A stretch of 64,000 nucleotides of DNA from Methanobacteriota archaeon. Lineage in GTDB: Archaea > Halobacteriota > Methanosarcinia > Methanosarcinales > Methanosarcinaceae. This document shows positions 18,291 to 26,526 of the stretch, piece by piece. The notes under the pieces were generated by a model. That model saw only the letters and a list, made by a program, of their open reading frames with translations, had not been told where the DNA came from and ran no database searches. The position numbers were made by a program, and so were the translations under genes. The stretch covers positions 1-64,000 of the forward strand of contig JAEWQJ010000036.1 of the NCBI GenBank assembly GCA_023399215.1, in the 5' to 3' direction. The stretch's first letter is position 1; every line of letters begins with the position of its first letter.

Positions 18291-18792
18291 ATTATCATCC
18301 CATCTATATTTATACAATAACTAGGAAATCTCAAAGATCTTACCTTTTTCCTAGTTTCTTGTACATATAAATTTCTCTTTCAGATTACACGAAATTAAAT
18401 TTTCAGGTAATTCTGCGAGAAATCACGATTAAAGACGGGATTTATCATTGTGGAAAAGCAAGAAAACAAAACATTCAAAATAAAAACGACTTGGGATGAT
18501 AACAAAAGAAAACGGCAGTTTCATGGACACGGTTCTCTATCCATGAAAATGACTTTTCTTCTAAAATTCACGTTTTTAAATTCAGGTTCTGTCCTTGCAT
18601 TCCTTTACACTTTCATTTTTAGGAATCTCACGAATTCTGGAAGTTAATCAAGTTTTGGTCTTGCCATTCCTTACACTTTCATCTTAGAATCTTACTTTTG
18701 ATTGTGTGCTTGTATAGATTTTTCCTAATGTTCTGAGTCACAGAAAAATTAAAAAAGTACAGTAAAGTTTTGCCTGTACTCAAAGTCTGTAC
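18291..18792. repeat. Intergenic region between two amt genes, with an imperfect repeat
   Basis: It should contain the promoter of the 17073-18290 gene; a TTTATATG-like TATA box lies near 18360 on the minus strand. Two imperfect copies of a 35-bp sequence containing TTACACTTTCAT lie at about 18592-18627 and 18658-18692. The frame at 18450-18647 lacks coding character. Confidence 0.4.
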
Positions 18793-19992
18793 TCAAATGT
18801 TATATGCAACTTCACCATGCTGCGTTTTGTCAAGTCCGATGTTTTCTTCACTTTCGCTGACTTTAAGCCCTATAGTCTTGTTAAGTATGAATCCAATTAG
18901 AAGGGTACCTGCAGCTGCATAAATAATTGTGACGACAACTCCTTGAAGCTGGATTAACATTTGGCTGGGATTCCCAAGAAGGAGACCAGTTCCTCCTACA
19001 CTTGCAAATATGCCTACCAAAAGTGCACCTACTATTCCACCTACGCCGTGTACTCCAAAGGCATCCAGCGAGTCATCATATCCAAACCTTTCTTTGAGTC
19101 CTACAGCATTGTAGCAGACGAAACTTGTAATCGCACCTATAGGAATCGCTGCCATTGGTGTGACAAAGCCTGCACTTGGAGTTATTGCAACAAGTCCTGC
19201 AAGAATCCCTGTTGCAAATCCCAGGGCTGTTGGGTATCCTAAGTGATACCATTCAAGGGCCATCCAGACGAATCCTGCAGCTGCTGGAGCTACAAGCGTT
19301 GTAATGAATGCAAGGGATGCAATCTCGTTTGCAGCAAGTGAGGAACCTGCGTTAAACCCAAACCATCCAAACCAGAGAAGCCCGGTTCCAAGAAGCGTTA
19401 GAGTAACGTTATGCGGCTTTAGTGGATCTACTCCAAAACCACGCCTCTTGCCAAGGTATGTCAGAATTGCAAGTGAGGAGATGCCTGAGGTTATGTGCAC
19501 AACTGTGCCGCCTGCAAAGTCGAGAGCTTCCCCTGTTAGGAATCCACCGCCCCAGACCCAGTGGCAAACAGGTGCATATACGATAATTCCCCAGAGGGCA
19601 ATAAATGCAATATAAGATTTAAACTTCACACGTCCTACAATTGCACCCGAAATCAGAGCAGGTGTAATTATTGCAAACATTCCCTGAAACGCAATATATG
19701 CATAAGTCGGAATTGTGCCAGTTACTGAATATACATCTATCCCTTTCAGGAATACATGTCCAAGGCCGCCTACAAACCAGTTGCCATCTGCAAATGCAAG
19801 CGAGTAACCTATCAATACCCATTCAAGAGCCATGACGCCCATCGCAACAAATGAATGCATCATGCTGCTCAGAACGTTTTTACGCTGGACAAGCCCACCA
19901 TAGAACAGTGCAAGCCCGGGAAGCATTAACAATACAAGTGCAGACGAGATTAGTACCCATACAGTGTCTGCTGCTTCAATAGCCATACTCAT
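18793..19992 (-). CDS. amtB: Ammonium transporter AmtB
   Basis: 399 residues, 11 helices. It has the pore residues in 'FAGGTVVHITSG' and 'AFGVHGVGG' and the signature 'WFGWFGFNAGSSL'. It starts 4 bases after glnK, forming the classic glnK-amtB pair in which GlnK blocks the channel when nitrogen is plentiful. GAGGGAATG around the start provides the ribosome binding site. Expression under nitrogen limitation is expected from the operon and the glnK promoter. Confidence 0.96.
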   Translation of the reverse strand: MSMAIEAADTVWVLISSALVLLMLPGLALFYGGLVQRKNVLSSMMHSFVAMGVMALEWVLIGYSLAFADGNWFVGGLGHVFLKGIDVYSVTGTIPTYAYIAFQGMFAIITPALISGAIVGRVKFKSYIAFIALWGIIVYAPVCHWVWGGGFLTGEALDFAGGTVVHITSGISSLAILTYLGKRRGFGVDPLKPHNVTLTLLGTGLLWFGWFGFNAGSSLAANEIASLAFITTLVAPAAAGFVWMALEWYHLGYPTALGFATGILAGLVAITPSAGFVTPMAAIPIGAITSFVCYNAVGLKERFGYDDSLDAFGVHGVGGIVGALLVGIFASVGGTGLLLGNPSQMLIQLQGVVVTIIYAAAGTLLIGFILNKTIGLKVSESEENIGLDKTQHGEVAYNI

Positions 19993-19996
19993 TCCC

Positions 19997-20341
19997 TCAT
20001 AGAGCTTCTGGTCCGGTTTCGTTTGTGCGAATCCTTACTACGTTCTCTAAAGGCAGCACAAATATCTTGCCGCTTCCGATGTAGCCGTCCTTGCCTTTTG
20101 CTCCGACCTTTATGGCTTCAATAACTGATTGCAGGAACTGATCTTCCACTGCGATTTCAATCTTAACTTTTTCAAGAAGATTTGCTTCGTGTTCAGTTGC
20201 CCTGTAAATTTCTAAATGCCCCTTTTGCGCACCATAGCCGGCAACCGATGATACAGTCAGTCTATTTACTTCAAGTTTTTGAAGTTCTCGTTTGACTGCA
20301 TCAAGCCTTTCCGGCCTTATCATTGCAATTATGTATTTCAT
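19997..20341 (-). CDS. glnK: PII nitrogen regulatory protein GlnK
   Basis: 114 residues from ATG 20341 (GGTGG 5-9 bases upstream); TTG/GTG codons up to 20353 are in frame but unlikely. 'GYGAQKGHLEIYRATEHEA' is the T-loop, 'KVKIEIAVED' the B-loop region and 'GKIFVLPLENVVRIRT' the C-loop. The position equal to Tyr51, the uridylylation site of E. coli PII, is His here, so control by uridylylation is not possible at that site. It senses 2-oxoglutarate and ATP/ADP and binds AmtB, encoded next. Confidence 0.95.
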   Translation of the reverse strand: MKYIIAMIRPERLDAVKRELQKLEVNRLTVSSVAGYGAQKGHLEIYRATEHEANLLEKVKIEIAVEDQFLQSVIEAIKVGAKGKDGYIGSGKIFVLPLENVVRIRTNETGPEAL

Positions 20342-20355
20342 CACGACCACCAATA

Positions 20356-20385
20356 GGTATCTTGTATCCGATTTCTTGATATTTA
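20356..20385 (-). promoter_or_regulatory. glnK promoter with candidate nitrogen operator
   Basis: On the minus strand TTTAAATA (about 20378-20385) is the TATA box, and the dyad GGATACAAGATACC (20356-20369) lies where transcription should start. The placement fits repression by an NrpR-type nitrogen regulator, which uses GGTA/TACC-like half-sites; assignment is inference. Confidence 0.45.
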
Positions 20386-20611
20386 AATCTACCTATCTTG
20401 CTATTGAATATTAAAGCAGTCTCGTCCAGAAAAACTCTAAAGTAAACGGGGCTTTTTCTTCAATTAAGGAGCTTAGTATCAGTTTTTCGATTCCCGATCT
20501 TTTTACTGTATATTAAATGTAGGAATTCTGGTTATCTGGTGTGAGTTCCTTTTCCTTTTTTCAAACATTTCTGTCAGAGAGCTTTTATTTAGTAAAAGCA
20601 AATTTAGAGGT

Positions 20612-21493
20612 ATGTTCGGAGAAATTGGAAGTGTAAAAAGCGAGGCTGATGAGACTGCTCTGCAAATTCTTTCCCTTTTCAGAGACAGTATCAGTGAAAT
20701 TTGTCTGAATGAACCTGAATCCATTTCAGATTATTTCAAGCCGGAATATTCTCATTATATCATAGTTCATACTCCCCTGGATATCCGGTTCCCTGAGAAA
20801 AGGGAAGAATGGAATATGCGTTTTTGCAGGGATGTCGGAGTTTCGGTTGTTGAACGTATCGTAACCGAAACTGACAGAATTTACGTAAGAGGACTTATGG
20901 CGATCAACGGGTCAAAAGTCTATGCTATCCTTCCTTTTATGAAAATAGATGCAGAAAAAGCAAAGAGAGCAACATTTCCTGAAGACCACATGGTACGCGT
21001 GCGATCAAAAGTGCTTCCTTCTGTGCTTCCTGACATAAAAGGAGAAACGATTCTCGATATTGGAAGCGGCTTTGGAAGCCTTACCATAGAGCTTGCAAGA
21101 AACAATCCTGATTCGAAAGTTTACGGAATTGATCTTCATGATTCTCTTACAGGCCAGTCGCAGATGAATGCCGATGTCCTTGGCGTGTCTAATGTGGAAT
21201 TTCGGACCGGAAGCGCCTATGCCCTTCCTTTTGAGGCTGGCTCGATGGATGTGGCTACATGCTTTTTAATGCTTCACCACCTGGAAGACATTAAATTTGC
21301 TCTGTTCGAGATCAAGAGAGTGCTTAAAAACGGCGGCCTGTTAATAGCAGTTGAACCGCTTGCAGAACACCACCACCACGGGCCTCAACTCTCGGAAACC
21401 GGATGGCAAGGGCTTTTTGAAGATGTTGGCTTTGCAGTAGAGGTTGAGAGCCAGGAAGGAGCAGCGATTATGAAAGCTGTAAAAAGAGAATAA
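20612..21493 (+). CDS. Class I SAM-dependent methyltransferase with unknown N-terminal domain
   Basis: 293 residues. The catalytic half begins with 'ILDIGSGFGSL' (motif I, about 148-157), then 'GIDLHDS' (acidic motif II) and 'DVATCFLMLHHLED' (motif IV), a UbiE/ArsM-like pattern. The first 140 residues form a separate domain without recognised motifs. 'EHHHHGPQ' near residue 252 is an unusual His cluster that could bind metal. TTAGAGGT precedes ATG 20612. Substrate unknown. Confidence 0.88.
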   Translation: MFGEIGSVKSEADETALQILSLFRDSISEICLNEPESISDYFKPEYSHYIIVHTPLDIRFPEKREEWNMRFCRDVGVSVVERIVTETDRIYVRGLMAINGSKVYAILPFMKIDAEKAKRATFPEDHMVRVRSKVLPSVLPDIKGETILDIGSGFGSLTIELARNNPDSKVYGIDLHDSLTGQSQMNADVLGVSNVEFRTGSAYALPFEAGSMDVATCFLMLHHLEDIKFALFEIKRVLKNGGLLIAVEPLAEHHHHGPQLSETGWQGLFEDVGFAVEVESQEGAAIMKAVKRE

Positions 21494-21720
21494 ACCTGTA
21501 TAAAGAAAATAAATCCTGTGAAAAAAGAACAAAACCTGTAGAGTAAGTTTAGTCACAATAATAAACATTAATTCAGAATAATCTCAATATTATCTGTTAT
21601 CTTTTTATCATTTTATCTTTTTATCTTTTTATCATTTTATCTTTTTATCATTTAATTAACTAATAATTTTGTTTAATGCGAACATTTTTATATATTTAAA
21701 AGGGATTTCTTTGTGTTACC

Positions 21721-22383
21721 ATGCTGCTCTTTGGACATATTGGTATTACACTTGGGATATTTTTTGTATTCTCATATATTGCACCACGTTTTAAGACTAT
21801 CATAGACAAAAGGTATCTCGTTGTTGGAGCTCTTCTGCCTGATTTGATAGATAAACCATTAGGACTGATTGTCTTTGCATCAACGATTTCAAATGGACGC
21901 ATGATAAGTCATACATTATTATTTTCTTTTACTCTCTTCCTAGTAGGTTTATATTTCTATAATAAAAGAAGCGATATCGTAATTATTACCCTTGCTTCAG
22001 GTTCTTTTTTTCATCTTATGGAAGATCAGATGTGGAATACTCCAAAAACCTTATTCTGGCCTCTACTTGGATGGAGTTTTCCGAAAGACGACATTGCTAA
22101 TGGGATCGCATTCTTATTAATGCTATTCAAAGAATCTTTTACACTTAACTTATCACAAGGTTTTAGTCTTGAACACACTTTTATTCCTGAGATAATAGGA
22201 ATGGCGGTAGTAGTTATTTTTACTTTAAATTGGTTAAAAAACAAGTTGAGCAAAACAGTCTCTAAGGATAAGGAAATAAAAATAGAGAATGCTGAAAAAC
22301 CGACTATAGAAACAACCGTGTTTTATATCATAGGTTTCCTGGTTTTTGGACTACTTTCTGTAAGAGCCATTATAGCACTGTGA
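21721..22383 (+). CDS. Membrane protein resembling YdjM/DUF457 metal-dependent hydrolases
   Basis: 220 residues with about six membrane helices. 'GALLPDLIDKPLG', 'SHTLLFS' and 'FHLMEDQMW' place Asp/His residues as in the YdjM/YbcI family of membrane-bound putative hydrolases. The activity of that family is not established. Upstream (about 21597-21655) lies a TTTTTATC(A/T) low-complexity tandem repeat. No operon partner. Confidence 0.7.
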   Translation: MLLFGHIGITLGIFFVFSYIAPRFKTIIDKRYLVVGALLPDLIDKPLGLIVFASTISNGRMISHTLLFSFTLFLVGLYFYNKRSDIVIITLASGSFFHLMEDQMWNTPKTLFWPLLGWSFPKDDIANGIAFLLMLFKESFTLNLSQGFSLEHTFIPEIIGMAVVVIFTLNWLKNKLSKTVSKDKEIKIENAEKPTIETTVFYIIGFLVFGLLSVRAIIAL

Positions 22384-22790
22384 ACTACCAGCGGCTAAAG
22401 CACATTGGCTTCCTGAGTTATCCTACAGCCTAGTACTGCGATTCTGAAATTGGTTCCTAAAACTTGGCATTTGAATATATTCGTCGATCACGGATTTTTC
22501 CAACAAATGATGAATTTATTTTGGAATCGCAACACTAGATTCTGTGGCTTCGAATGGTTTTGAAAACATATGGTCGGGTAACTACTATTGACTTATATAT
22601 GAGCCTCACTTAGGCAATATGCTTTTGCAGTGGCATTATTATGGGTTCTTTGGAGTTGAGAAAAGAATTCAATCAAAGAAGGAATGAAAAACCTTCTCTG
22701 GTTGAAAGAATTTTCGATCTTTGTTTTTTATGGATTTTGTTCACGAATCAGACGAATTTTTTTAACCACGGCAGTATTCTGCGGAGTAAA
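22384..22790. other. Intergenic region containing a MITE-like element
   Basis: No supported gene; holds the 109-bp inverted-repeat element at 22430-22538. The rest has no coding character. Confidence 0.4.
22430..22538. mobile_element. 109-bp MITE-like element
   Basis: Ends are CTAGTACTGCGATTC (22430-22444) and GAATCGCAACACTAG (22524-22538), inverted with 13/15 matches. The outer CTAG (or TA) could be the duplicated target, as in IS5- or IS630-type insertions. Too short to code for a transposase. Confidence 0.55.
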
Positions 22791-23231
22791 TCAGAGTTTC
22801 CTAACTTGGATGGTATTTAGAATATCCTCGGACAGAGTTGCTGAACCCACCACAGTGATGAAGCAATCCCTTTGGTCGTCGATGTGGTACATTGCGCAGG
22901 CTTGGTACTTGGGAACAGTGTAAAATCCCCCTCTAAATGCATCATAGATGCGTAAATTTGCGATTGCTGTCGCATAAGAAGCTTGTTTCCCATCTACCAA
23001 TCGAGAGGTCAGCGAAAAAGTACTCATATCGGTCATCGGTGCATTTGCCAGAGTGTCATGGACGATCTTATTCATATCGTATCCGGCGCTAGATATCTGG
23101 ATATACCAGGATGTTTCGTATAAGGTGCCGCTAAAGGTATTGCCGTTGACAACACCTCCATAAGGTACAGTGCCGACAGAGACCTCATCCCCCCCAACAT
23201 TTGCAATATTTTTATTTAGTTGACCCGCCAA
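22791..23231 (-). CDS. Hypothetical protein, possibly N-terminally truncated
   Basis: Not recognised. 146 residues, rich in Gly, Thr and Tyr with beta character; the C-terminal 'YHIDDQRDCFITVVGSATLS' followed by an amphipathic helix has the look of extracytoplasmic ligand domains. The first start codon is TTG 23231 without a good ribosome binding site, and the frame stays open upstream of it, so the gene may have lost its N-terminus. No signal peptide is visible. Mobile-element remnants lie on both sides, consistent with a decayed locus. Confidence 0.45.
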   Translation of the reverse strand: MAGQLNKNIANVGGDEVSVGTVPYGGVVNGNTFSGTLYETSWYIQISSAGYDMNKIVHDTLANAPMTDMSTFSLTSRLVDGKQASYATAIANLRIYDAFRGGFYTVPKYQACAMYHIDDQRDCFITVVGSATLSEDILNTIQVRKL

Positions 23232-23897
23232 ATTATTTATTTTTATTTTCTCATCCCCTATTATGTAGGAAAAAGATCTTAAATTATTCTAGTTAAATTT
23301 ATTTTTTGGATTATATAGAAAATAGAGAAACATTTATCAGAAACCAATGCTCTACTTTAATCTAAATCCATTAGTAGCTAAACTGGTTGTTGTATAAGCC
23401 CATCCTAAAGTTCGAAATCAGGCTTTTTAGAAATCCTCTCAAAAAATTTTTATTTATTTGACTGAACGATTCTAAATATCTTAGGACTTACGCACTTGAG
23501 GTAGAAAATTAATTACATTAGACGTTGCAGCTAAATGTGTATTTTATAGAGTTAAAGGTCTAAAGCATACTGATTTTTCAATTCAACTGCGTAAGTCCTA
23601 TATCTTTCTACTTATTTTATTTTCAGCTCCTTGTACCTGATTTAAATAGGATTTCTACAGAGCCGATCATTATCTATTTTATATACTCCTAAATTTCTAC
23701 TTATTTCAGTGAATCTCTCTCATAATTTTTGTAACATAAGTATATATTCTGATTTCAGGCTCCCCTATATCTTCTGATTTTATGACCTTATATTTATTTA
23801 TATCTTATAATATATAACTGATTACTGGACTTTGTGTGGTCAAAAATAATTATAAAACCTCCTTATAATATTAACAAACGAATGGAGGAATAAATCG
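23232..23897. other. Intergenic region with a MITE and the RiPP-gene promoter
   Basis: No gene. It contains the 119-bp element at 23482-23600 and, at its right end, the AT-rich promoter of the Cys-repeat peptide gene with a TATA-like AATTATAAAA at about 23848-23857. Confidence 0.5.
23482..23600. mobile_element. 119-bp MITE with target-site duplication
   Basis: Terminal inverted repeats are TAGGACTTACGCACTTGA at the left and its near-exact reverse complement at the right (one mismatch). TATCT flanks both sides (23477-23481 and 23601-23605), a clean 5-bp target duplication. No transposase is encoded. Confidence 0.75.
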
Positions 23898-24086
23898 ATG
23901 TTTCTTGGATTACCAAACGAAGATATGGAAATGCTTAACGCGGCAGTGGACATCATCGGAAAAAAGTTAGAGTCTTTTTCTCCAGAAGACCCATGTACGC
24001 CACTTCACTGTCCAGCGAGTTGCACACAAACGTGCGAGCACACGTGCGTGGGTTCATGCGAAGGGACGCTAAAGGTATTACATTAA
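23898..24086 (+). CDS. Cys-repeat peptide, candidate RiPP precursor
   Basis: 62 residues. Residues 1-32 form an acidic leader-like helix; residues 33-54 hold six cysteines spaced C-x4-C-x3-C-x3-C-x3-C-x3-C, followed by an 8-residue tail. Regular CxxxC repeats next to a radical SAM/SPASM gene are the signature of thioether-bridged peptides (sactipeptide, SCIFF/ranthipeptide and CXXX-repeat target families). A strong GGAGG lies 11 bases before ATG 23898, so it is well translated. The radical SAM gene follows on the same strand after 754 bases. No exporter or protease is adjacent. A metal-binding peptide is the alternative. Confidence 0.7.
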   Translation: MFLGLPNEDMEMLNAAVDIIGKKLESFSPEDPCTPLHCPASCTQTCEHTCVGSCEGTLKVLH

Positions 24087-24104
24087 TGCGAAGGGACGCT
24101 AAAG
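24056..24104 (+). repeat. 30-bp tandem duplication at the end of the peptide gene
   Basis: ATGCGAAGGGACGCTAAAG occurs at 24056-24074 and 24086-24104, a period of exactly 30 bases. Both copies are in the peptide's frame and read CEGTLK; the TAA stop falls between them. Confidence 0.8.
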
Positions 24105-24117
24105 ACTTATCTTTAGC
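24098..24117 (+). terminator. Hairpin just past the peptide gene
   Basis: GCTAAAG (24098-24104) and CTTTAGC (24111-24117) form a perfect 7-bp stem with a 6-base loop, 12 bases past the stop. It may end or stabilise the short peptide mRNA; no long U-tract follows. Confidence 0.4.
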
Positions 24118-24241
24118 CTTCTAAAGAAAATCCTTAACTTCTCAATCTTAAGTACAGTTTTCGTATTTTTAATATAGTGTTTCGTATAAGTGTTACATAG
24201 CTACGCTTTACAGTAACTTTTAGTTTATGAACAAAATTAGT

Positions 24242-24796
24242 CAGTGTGCCAATTTTTCTGTATTACAAATTTTAAGATATAGGGTCCTCAAAAATGATTC
24301 ATTTTTCAAGGGTTAATAAGCTTTATCTCGTGAATTGGATGTGGTGCTAGTGCTTCCCCAATAAAAGTACAGATGATAATGAATTTGTTTTCCATTAAAG
24401 AAATTAAATATCCTTAATTTTCATTTTAAGGTTTTCTTAACCCTTCTTTCCAACATTTAATTTTATAAAACGGAAAACGGAGTCAGTTGCCATAATTTCA
24501 AAAAAATGTGATTTGTCACAAAATAAATCTCTAATCCCGCCTATCTATTGTTTTTAAAGTTTAATCGGGTTTATTTTTATCTAAATTGGATTTTAAGAAT
24601 GTACTTTTATTGGGGGAACTCTGATTATCTATCTATTACCTAAAATAAGCATTCTGAATCCTCAGTTTACACACTGATTCTGGAGGGCCCTAAAATTTTA
24701 AGATAGTATTGAATTGAAAACTCGATAACGATAGACCAGTTTTATCTACATTATACCAAAACTTGACTTCGAATTTACAGAAAATTGGGCACACTG
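24242..24796. mobile_element. 555-bp region bounded by 21-bp inverted repeats, possible insertion relic
   Basis: The left end CAGTGTGCCAATTTTTCTGT(A) (24242-24262) and the right end (24776-24796) are inverted repeats with 19/21 matches. AAAATTAG occurs just outside both ends (24233-24240 and 24800-24807), possibly a target duplication. The interior has no transposase reading frame. It separates the peptide gene from its radical SAM gene. Confidence 0.45.
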
Positions 24797-24840
24797 CCCA
24801 AAATTAGGTAAATGTTCATGACTCAGGAGTCGGACTTTAT

Positions 24841-26037
24841 ATGGTGTCCATAAACCAGGATAAGCAATTAGAAAAACTTGGAGATATCTTAAACCTTCAG
24901 CTAATTATCACAGAGCAATGTAACCTACGCTGCAGGTATTGTTTTGAAATTGATAAAGGATTTAGGCAGATGCCCCTCGAACTTGCTAAGAGGATTCTAG
25001 AAAAGGAACTTAGCCGAGAAGACGGTCCTAAAGAGTATCAGGTGGACTTATCTGGCGGAGAACCGCTTCTTCGTTTTGATGAAGTCAAAGAGCTCATTGA
25101 ATACTGCATACTCAATGCTAATAAGTGGCACAAAAAAGTTTACTTTTTTATAGGTACAAATCTTACGCTCTTGAACTCGGAGATTGAACAATGGCTAGTG
25201 GAAAATAAACACAGAGTTATCCTTGGAATCAGTTTAGATGGAACCAGAGATGCACATAATCATTATCGCTGTGATTCTTATGATGCTGTAATCAGGAACC
25301 TACCATTTTACAAGCAATTATATCCTGATCAAGGTGTTAAAATGACTATTGGGCCTGATACAATTAGCTCCGTATATGATAGCATAAGACATATAGAGTC
25401 TCTTGGTCTTCCATCTGTAGCTGCGAATGTGGTATTCGAACCAGTATGGGGAGATCTAGATAATAAAAAGGCATGCTTAAGAGAATTTAGTCATCAACTT
25501 GAACTACTCGTGGAACATTATGCGCATAATTCGAACTTAAAAGTCCCCAATCTTTTATCACTACCCATACACAAGATTGTGGGTCAAAATAAGGACGATC
25601 CTCGTTGGTGTGGTTCTGGTACTCACATGCGTGCATACGATACCGATGGAAGAAAGCTGCCTTGCCACCGTTTTTCTCGATTTTCCACGAATAAGATATA
25701 TGAAGGTTCCAAGTCAATCGGCCCCCGCGTACCTACCAAGTGCGATCAATGTATGTACGTTGCTGCATGTCCCTCATGTAGGGGCTATAATTGGCAGGTA
25801 TATGGGAACCCAGACTCAAGAACCAGTTATCATTGTGAGTTCATTAAATTACAAATGCTTGCTACTGCCAAATTACAGTATTTGCTCAATAAATCTCTTA
25901 TAGATAATTTGTTCTCCGGTGGATCGCCGCCAGAAGATGTACCAGGAAAAACTACTTTGGTGACTCTCCAAGCAGCTAATTTAATATTCAATAGTTTGGA
26001 TGAGGATCATATTATAGAGAACTGTGAACTTGGATGA
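24841..26037 (+). CDS. Radical SAM/SPASM peptide maturase
   Basis: 398 residues. 'TEQCNLRCRYC' (Cys27, 31, 34) is the radical SAM CxxxCxxC motif and 'DLSGGEPLL' the GGEP SAM-binding motif. The C-terminal 'CDQCMYVAACPSCRGYN', with further Cys in 'RWCGSG', 'KLPCHRF' and 'YHCEF', is a SPASM domain holding auxiliary [4Fe-4S] clusters, typical of anaerobic sulfatase and peptide-modifying enzymes. With the CxxxC-repeat peptide gene upstream, the likely role is forming Cys thioether links. No RiPP-recognition domain is obvious at the N-terminus. AGGAG precedes ATG 24841 by about 12 bases. It converges on nifN and is not part of that operon; it is not NifB, which lacks SPASM. Confidence 0.85.
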   Translation: MVSINQDKQLEKLGDILNLQLIITEQCNLRCRYCFEIDKGFRQMPLELAKRILEKELSREDGPKEYQVDLSGGEPLLRFDEVKELIEYCILNANKWHKKVYFFIGTNLTLLNSEIEQWLVENKHRVILGISLDGTRDAHNHYRCDSYDAVIRNLPFYKQLYPDQGVKMTIGPDTISSVYDSIRHIESLGLPSVAANVVFEPVWGDLDNKKACLREFSHQLELLVEHYAHNSNLKVPNLLSLPIHKIVGQNKDDPRWCGSGTHMRAYDTDGRKLPCHRFSRFSTNKIYEGSKSIGPRVPTKCDQCMYVAACPSCRGYNWQVYGNPDSRTSYHCEFIKLQMLATAKLQYLLNKSLIDNLFSGGSPPEDVPGKTTLVTLQAANLIFNSLDEDHIIENCELG

Positions 26038-26526
26038 TTAGAGTTTGACGGATTTCTTTAGCTACAATAGATTTTTCCAGTCCTTATATATAACCTAAAA
26101 GCAGTTTAGGCGCTTGAAAATCGGAATAAGGGTAGGGTTATGCTTCCCTAATCCAGCCTGTGAGTAAATTTATAAATTAGTCCGCTTGAGCGAACGAAAT
26201 GATATTCTTAAATTTCTATAAATTTTCCCTCTTAAGCGCAGCGAAAAGGGCCCCGTACTCCCGAAACGGAATTCAGGAATCAAAAGACAATCATATCCGA
26301 AGTCCTGATCCTTACTATGCATTCGTCTCCTTTACCTATTTTTAAAGAATCGAAGATATGGTTTGTAACTTCAATATTCAGGACTGCTTCACTGCTTTTC
26401 AACTTCAGGGACTATCCTGCTTGTGCCTTTGTTCATTCTGTGCTGGAGAGGGAGGGAAGTTGCAGGAAAGAAACTCTACCAAGGCAGAGAACTGATGCAA
26501 TACTAAAAGCACCAGTTCTTTTCTAC
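26038..26526. other. Convergent intergenic region between the radical SAM gene and nifN
   Basis: No gene. Inverted repeat AGAACTG (26488-26494)/CAGTTCT (26513-26519) lies just before the nifN stop and is followed by TTTTC, so it may terminate transcription arriving from the radical SAM gene. Confidence 0.35.

Noticed and set aside
18450..18647. 65-residue frame between the two amt genes
   Set aside because: No coding character, no family resemblance and it runs into the imperfect repeat.
23898..24086. Peptide gene as a metallothionein
   Set aside because: Not fully excluded, but the leader-like half, the strict x3 spacing and the neighbouring SPASM enzyme favour a modified peptide.
24841..26037. 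Radical SAM gene as nifB
   Set aside because: It has a C-terminal SPASM domain and lacks the NifB layout; it is also not in the nif operon.
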